A stretch of 64,000 nucleotides of DNA from contig NZ_SNWM01000005.1 of NCBI RefSeq assembly GCF_004362245.1, positions 310,001 through 374,000 of the forward strand, in the 5' to 3' direction. Position 1 is the first letter of the stretch. Every line of letters starts with the position of its first letter. The position numbers and the translations under genes are program-made. The notes under the pieces were generated by a model. The model had not been told where the DNA came from. It was given only the letters and a program-made list of their open reading frames with translations, and did not search any database. Positions 62,395-64,000 of this stretch are shown one piece after another. This DNA is from Pedobacter duraquae. GTDB lineage: Bacteria > Bacteroidota > Bacteroidia > Sphingobacteriales > Sphingobacteriaceae.

Positions 62395-62471
62395 GAAAAT
62401 ATTGGTATCGCTTTCTTCCTCAAATCTCTGAGGAAAAGATTTGCATGTCATCAAACCACACCAATATTTTC
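62395..62471. repeat. dispersed palindromic element, copy D
   Basis: 77 bases; arms GAAAATATTGGTAT (62395-62408) and ACACCAATATTTTC (62458-62471) pair at 13 of 14 positions, although their sequence differs from the arms of copies A-C. The core CTTTCTTCCTCAAATC and GATTTGCATGTCATCAAAC is shared. It lies just after the lipocalin gene. Confidence 0.85.
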
Positions 62472-62547
62472 AGAACTTGCTTCGAAATTGGTAACTGAAT
62501 CGTTCATTTTAATTATCTTCGTTTCAGTCGCCATCCTGTAAACGCTC

Positions 62548-63273
62548 ATGCAGAAAATAATCATCCTGTACCTAACCCTGTGTCTGCCGGCAGCGCTGTT
62601 TGCACAAGATGAAAATTATGCTTCCGACCGTCCTGGACTTACCGATGCGCCAGACCTGATTGGTAAAAAGACCTGGCAAATTGCATCCGGTGCAGATATT
62701 TCCCGCTATAACCATTATGGTGTTTACCAGCTCTCTACCAATACCCTGAAGTATGGGCTCAGTAAACGTTTTGAAGCCAGACTTGATCTGGGTTTACAAT
62801 ATGATCCTGAAGCGCATCATTACAGCGTATCGGGCCCATCAGTAGGCATGAAAACGTTGATCACCGGGCAGCACAAGATCATTCCCAAAACAGCATTTAT
62901 CCTGGAATATTATCCTCCTGGATTTGCTTCCGGTACTACTGCATCCGGACTTGGTATGGAATTCTGTTTCAGTCATACGCTCAAAAACGGAAATAGCTTT
63001 TATTATAATTTGGGCTCCAACTGGCTGGATCTCTCCCAAAAGGCAACGTTAAATGCATTGGCAGGCTACTCCTTAAACTTAAATTCGTTATGGAATGTCT
63101 TCGCAGAAATATATGTATATAAAGCACCGTCCATTCGCTTAAATTATGTCTCTGACCTTGGTGTTACCTTCCAGGTAACCAAGCTACTGCAGTTCGACTT
63201 TGCTGCCGGACTGGATATTGTTCATCCAGCCGGAAATTCTTATTTTGATGGTGGAATTACCCTCAATTTTTAA
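62548..63273 (+). CDS. outer-membrane transporter-like barrel (meta-pathway phenol-degradation-like family)
   Basis: A 241-residue protein with a signal peptide (MQKIIILYLTLCLPAALFAQ). The mature start DENYASDRPGLTDAPDLIGK matches the TDRPG opening of this transporter family, followed by repeated amphipathic strands (TLKYGLSKRFEARLDLGLQY, GPSVGMKTLI) and a C-terminal FDGGITLNF. The substrate is unknown; the family name comes from distant relatives and does not imply phenol use. Confidence 0.82.
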   Translation: MQKIIILYLTLCLPAALFAQDENYASDRPGLTDAPDLIGKKTWQIASGADISRYNHYGVYQLSTNTLKYGLSKRFEARLDLGLQYDPEAHHYSVSGPSVGMKTLITGQHKIIPKTAFILEYYPPGFASGTTASGLGMEFCFSHTLKNGNSFYYNLGSNWLDLSQKATLNALAGYSLNLNSLWNVFAEIYVYKAPSIRLNYVSDLGVTFQVTKLLQFDFAAGLDIVHPAGNSYFDGGITLNF

Positions 63274-63419
63274 CTCTTACCCAGCTGGAATTCATGCGCG
63301 AATAATGACCAAAGTATTTTTCTTAAATGCAGAATTATTATTTACCTTTCAAGCTTAAATATTAATTCAACCGCCTGGTTTGAATCATATGGCTTAACGT
63401 TTAACCTGTATCTTCAATC

Positions 63420-64000
63420 ATGTCTATAAAAACGCACATATTGCTACAAAAAAAGAAAAAAAACATCCTCGAATTGTGGATGAAGAACCAGTTAGCTGAT
63501 GAGGGTCTTCGGGAAGACTTGATTAGCAACGACGAATTAAGAGGCCAGTCGGAAGAGCTGATCAATGTATTGGTTGGTAATCTTTCAGGCGATAATTTTA
63601 CCGACTTTGATTCTGATGAATGGAGTCCGGTGATTGAGATCTTAGGCGGCATAGCAATCACACGTGCACGCCAGGGCTTTAGTCCACGCGAAACAGGTAA
63701 TTTTGTTTTTTCTCTTAAAGAGGCAATTCTTGAGGTGCTTCAGGAGGAAATCAAGGGCGATCCGCAAACCTTATTCACGGAAAGTCTGAAGATCAACCGC
63801 TTGATGGATAACCTAAGCATCATCACTTTCGAAACCTTTATCAAAGGTCGTGAGGAAGTGATTTTGCGTCAGACCGATGAGATCACGGAAATCTCTACTC
63901 CAGTAATCCGTGTTTGGGACGGCATCCTTGCACTGCCAATTATCGGCACACTGGATAGTGCACGCACCCAGGTCGTGATGGAAAATCTACTGCAAGAAAT
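63420..64000 (+). CDS. RsbR-type STAS protein (partial at window edge)
   Basis: From ATG 63420 the frame is open to the right edge (193 codons). The N-terminal RsbRD-like helical domain is seen (KKKKNILELWMKNQLADEG, ILGGIAITRARQGFSPRETG, INRLMDNLSIITFETFIKGR), then a STAS domain begins (ISTPVIRVWDGILALPIIGT, LDSARTQVVMENLLQ). In other bacteria such proteins form stressosomes with RsbS and RsbT, whose genes would be expected just beyond the window. The phospho-acceptor threonine or serine region lies at or past the edge. Confidence 0.88.
   Translation, partial: MSIKTHILLQKKKKNILELWMKNQLADEGLREDLISNDELRGQSEELINVLVGNLSGDNFTDFDSDEWSPVIEILGGIAITRARQGFSPRETGNFVFSLKEAILEVLQEEIKGDPQTLFTESLKINRLMDNLSIITFETFIKGREEVILRQTDEITEISTPVIRVWDGILALPIIGTLDSARTQVVMENLLQE

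Overview
The window looks like chromosome of a Bacteroidota bacterium of the Sphingobacteriaceae (Pedobacter/Mucilaginibacter-like). The evidence is a SusD-family fragment beside an ECF sigma factor and an anti-sigma remnant, Bacteroidota-type promoters (TTG near -33, TAnnTTTG near -7), a fused RND-permease/outer-membrane-factor efflux gene, FISUMP and MbnP lipoproteins, and gene starts without Shine-Dalgarno sequences. Species cannot be fixed from sequence alone. No rRNA, tRNA, CRISPR array, phage or intact insertion sequence was seen.

Layout. 1-5785 (minus): a compact five-gene operon, pxpB-pxpC-pxpA, an NRAMP-fold transporter and an M1 aminopeptidase that runs off the left edge. It probably takes up and opens 5-oxoproline alongside peptide degradation. 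5940-8148: a small protein, a MarR-GNAT fusion and a secreted esterase. 8439-10570: a histidine kinase and a LuxR-type response regulator. 10626-16613: a heavy-metal efflux operon with the permease and TolC-like parts in one 1463-residue protein. 16667-33228: accessory genes rich in sensors (PAS-LuxR, PAS-AraC, PAS-DHp and a multi-PAS kinase), with a serine hydrolase, an MBOAT/SGNH acyl-transfer pair, a GH43 enzyme, an OmpA lipoprotein and a lone receiver. 33248-40600: a TIR/DUF4062-like protein, a large AsmA-like protein, a lipoprotein, and a kinase/regulator pair whose kinase has an in-frame TGA. 40843-44827: the decayed remains of a polysaccharide-utilisation locus (oxidoreductase, C-terminal half of SusD, stub of a FecR-like anti-sigma, intact ECF sigma). 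45150-46927: an AT-rich pair, a small secreted protein and a SurA-like protein. 47544-48635: a second PAS-DHp sensor without a kinase domain. 48671-54855: a probable copper locus with two tandem MbnP/MbnH-like pairs. 54996-59460: NhaA, a YeeE/YedE pair, a barrel protein and a DUF389 protein. 59752-64000: stress-type genes (PA2169-like, DUF892-like plus receiver, lipocalin, RsbR-like).

The signals most worth following are: (i) four dispersed 73-77 bp palindromic elements just after gene ends whose outer stems differ in sequence but stay complementary; (ii) the tandem MbnP/MbnH locus, where one MbnP has no histidine at all; (iii) two related sensors that end right after the phospho-acceptor helices; (iv) the deletion scar in the sus locus; (v) two 18-bp dyads in the divergent region before the PAS-LuxR gene.
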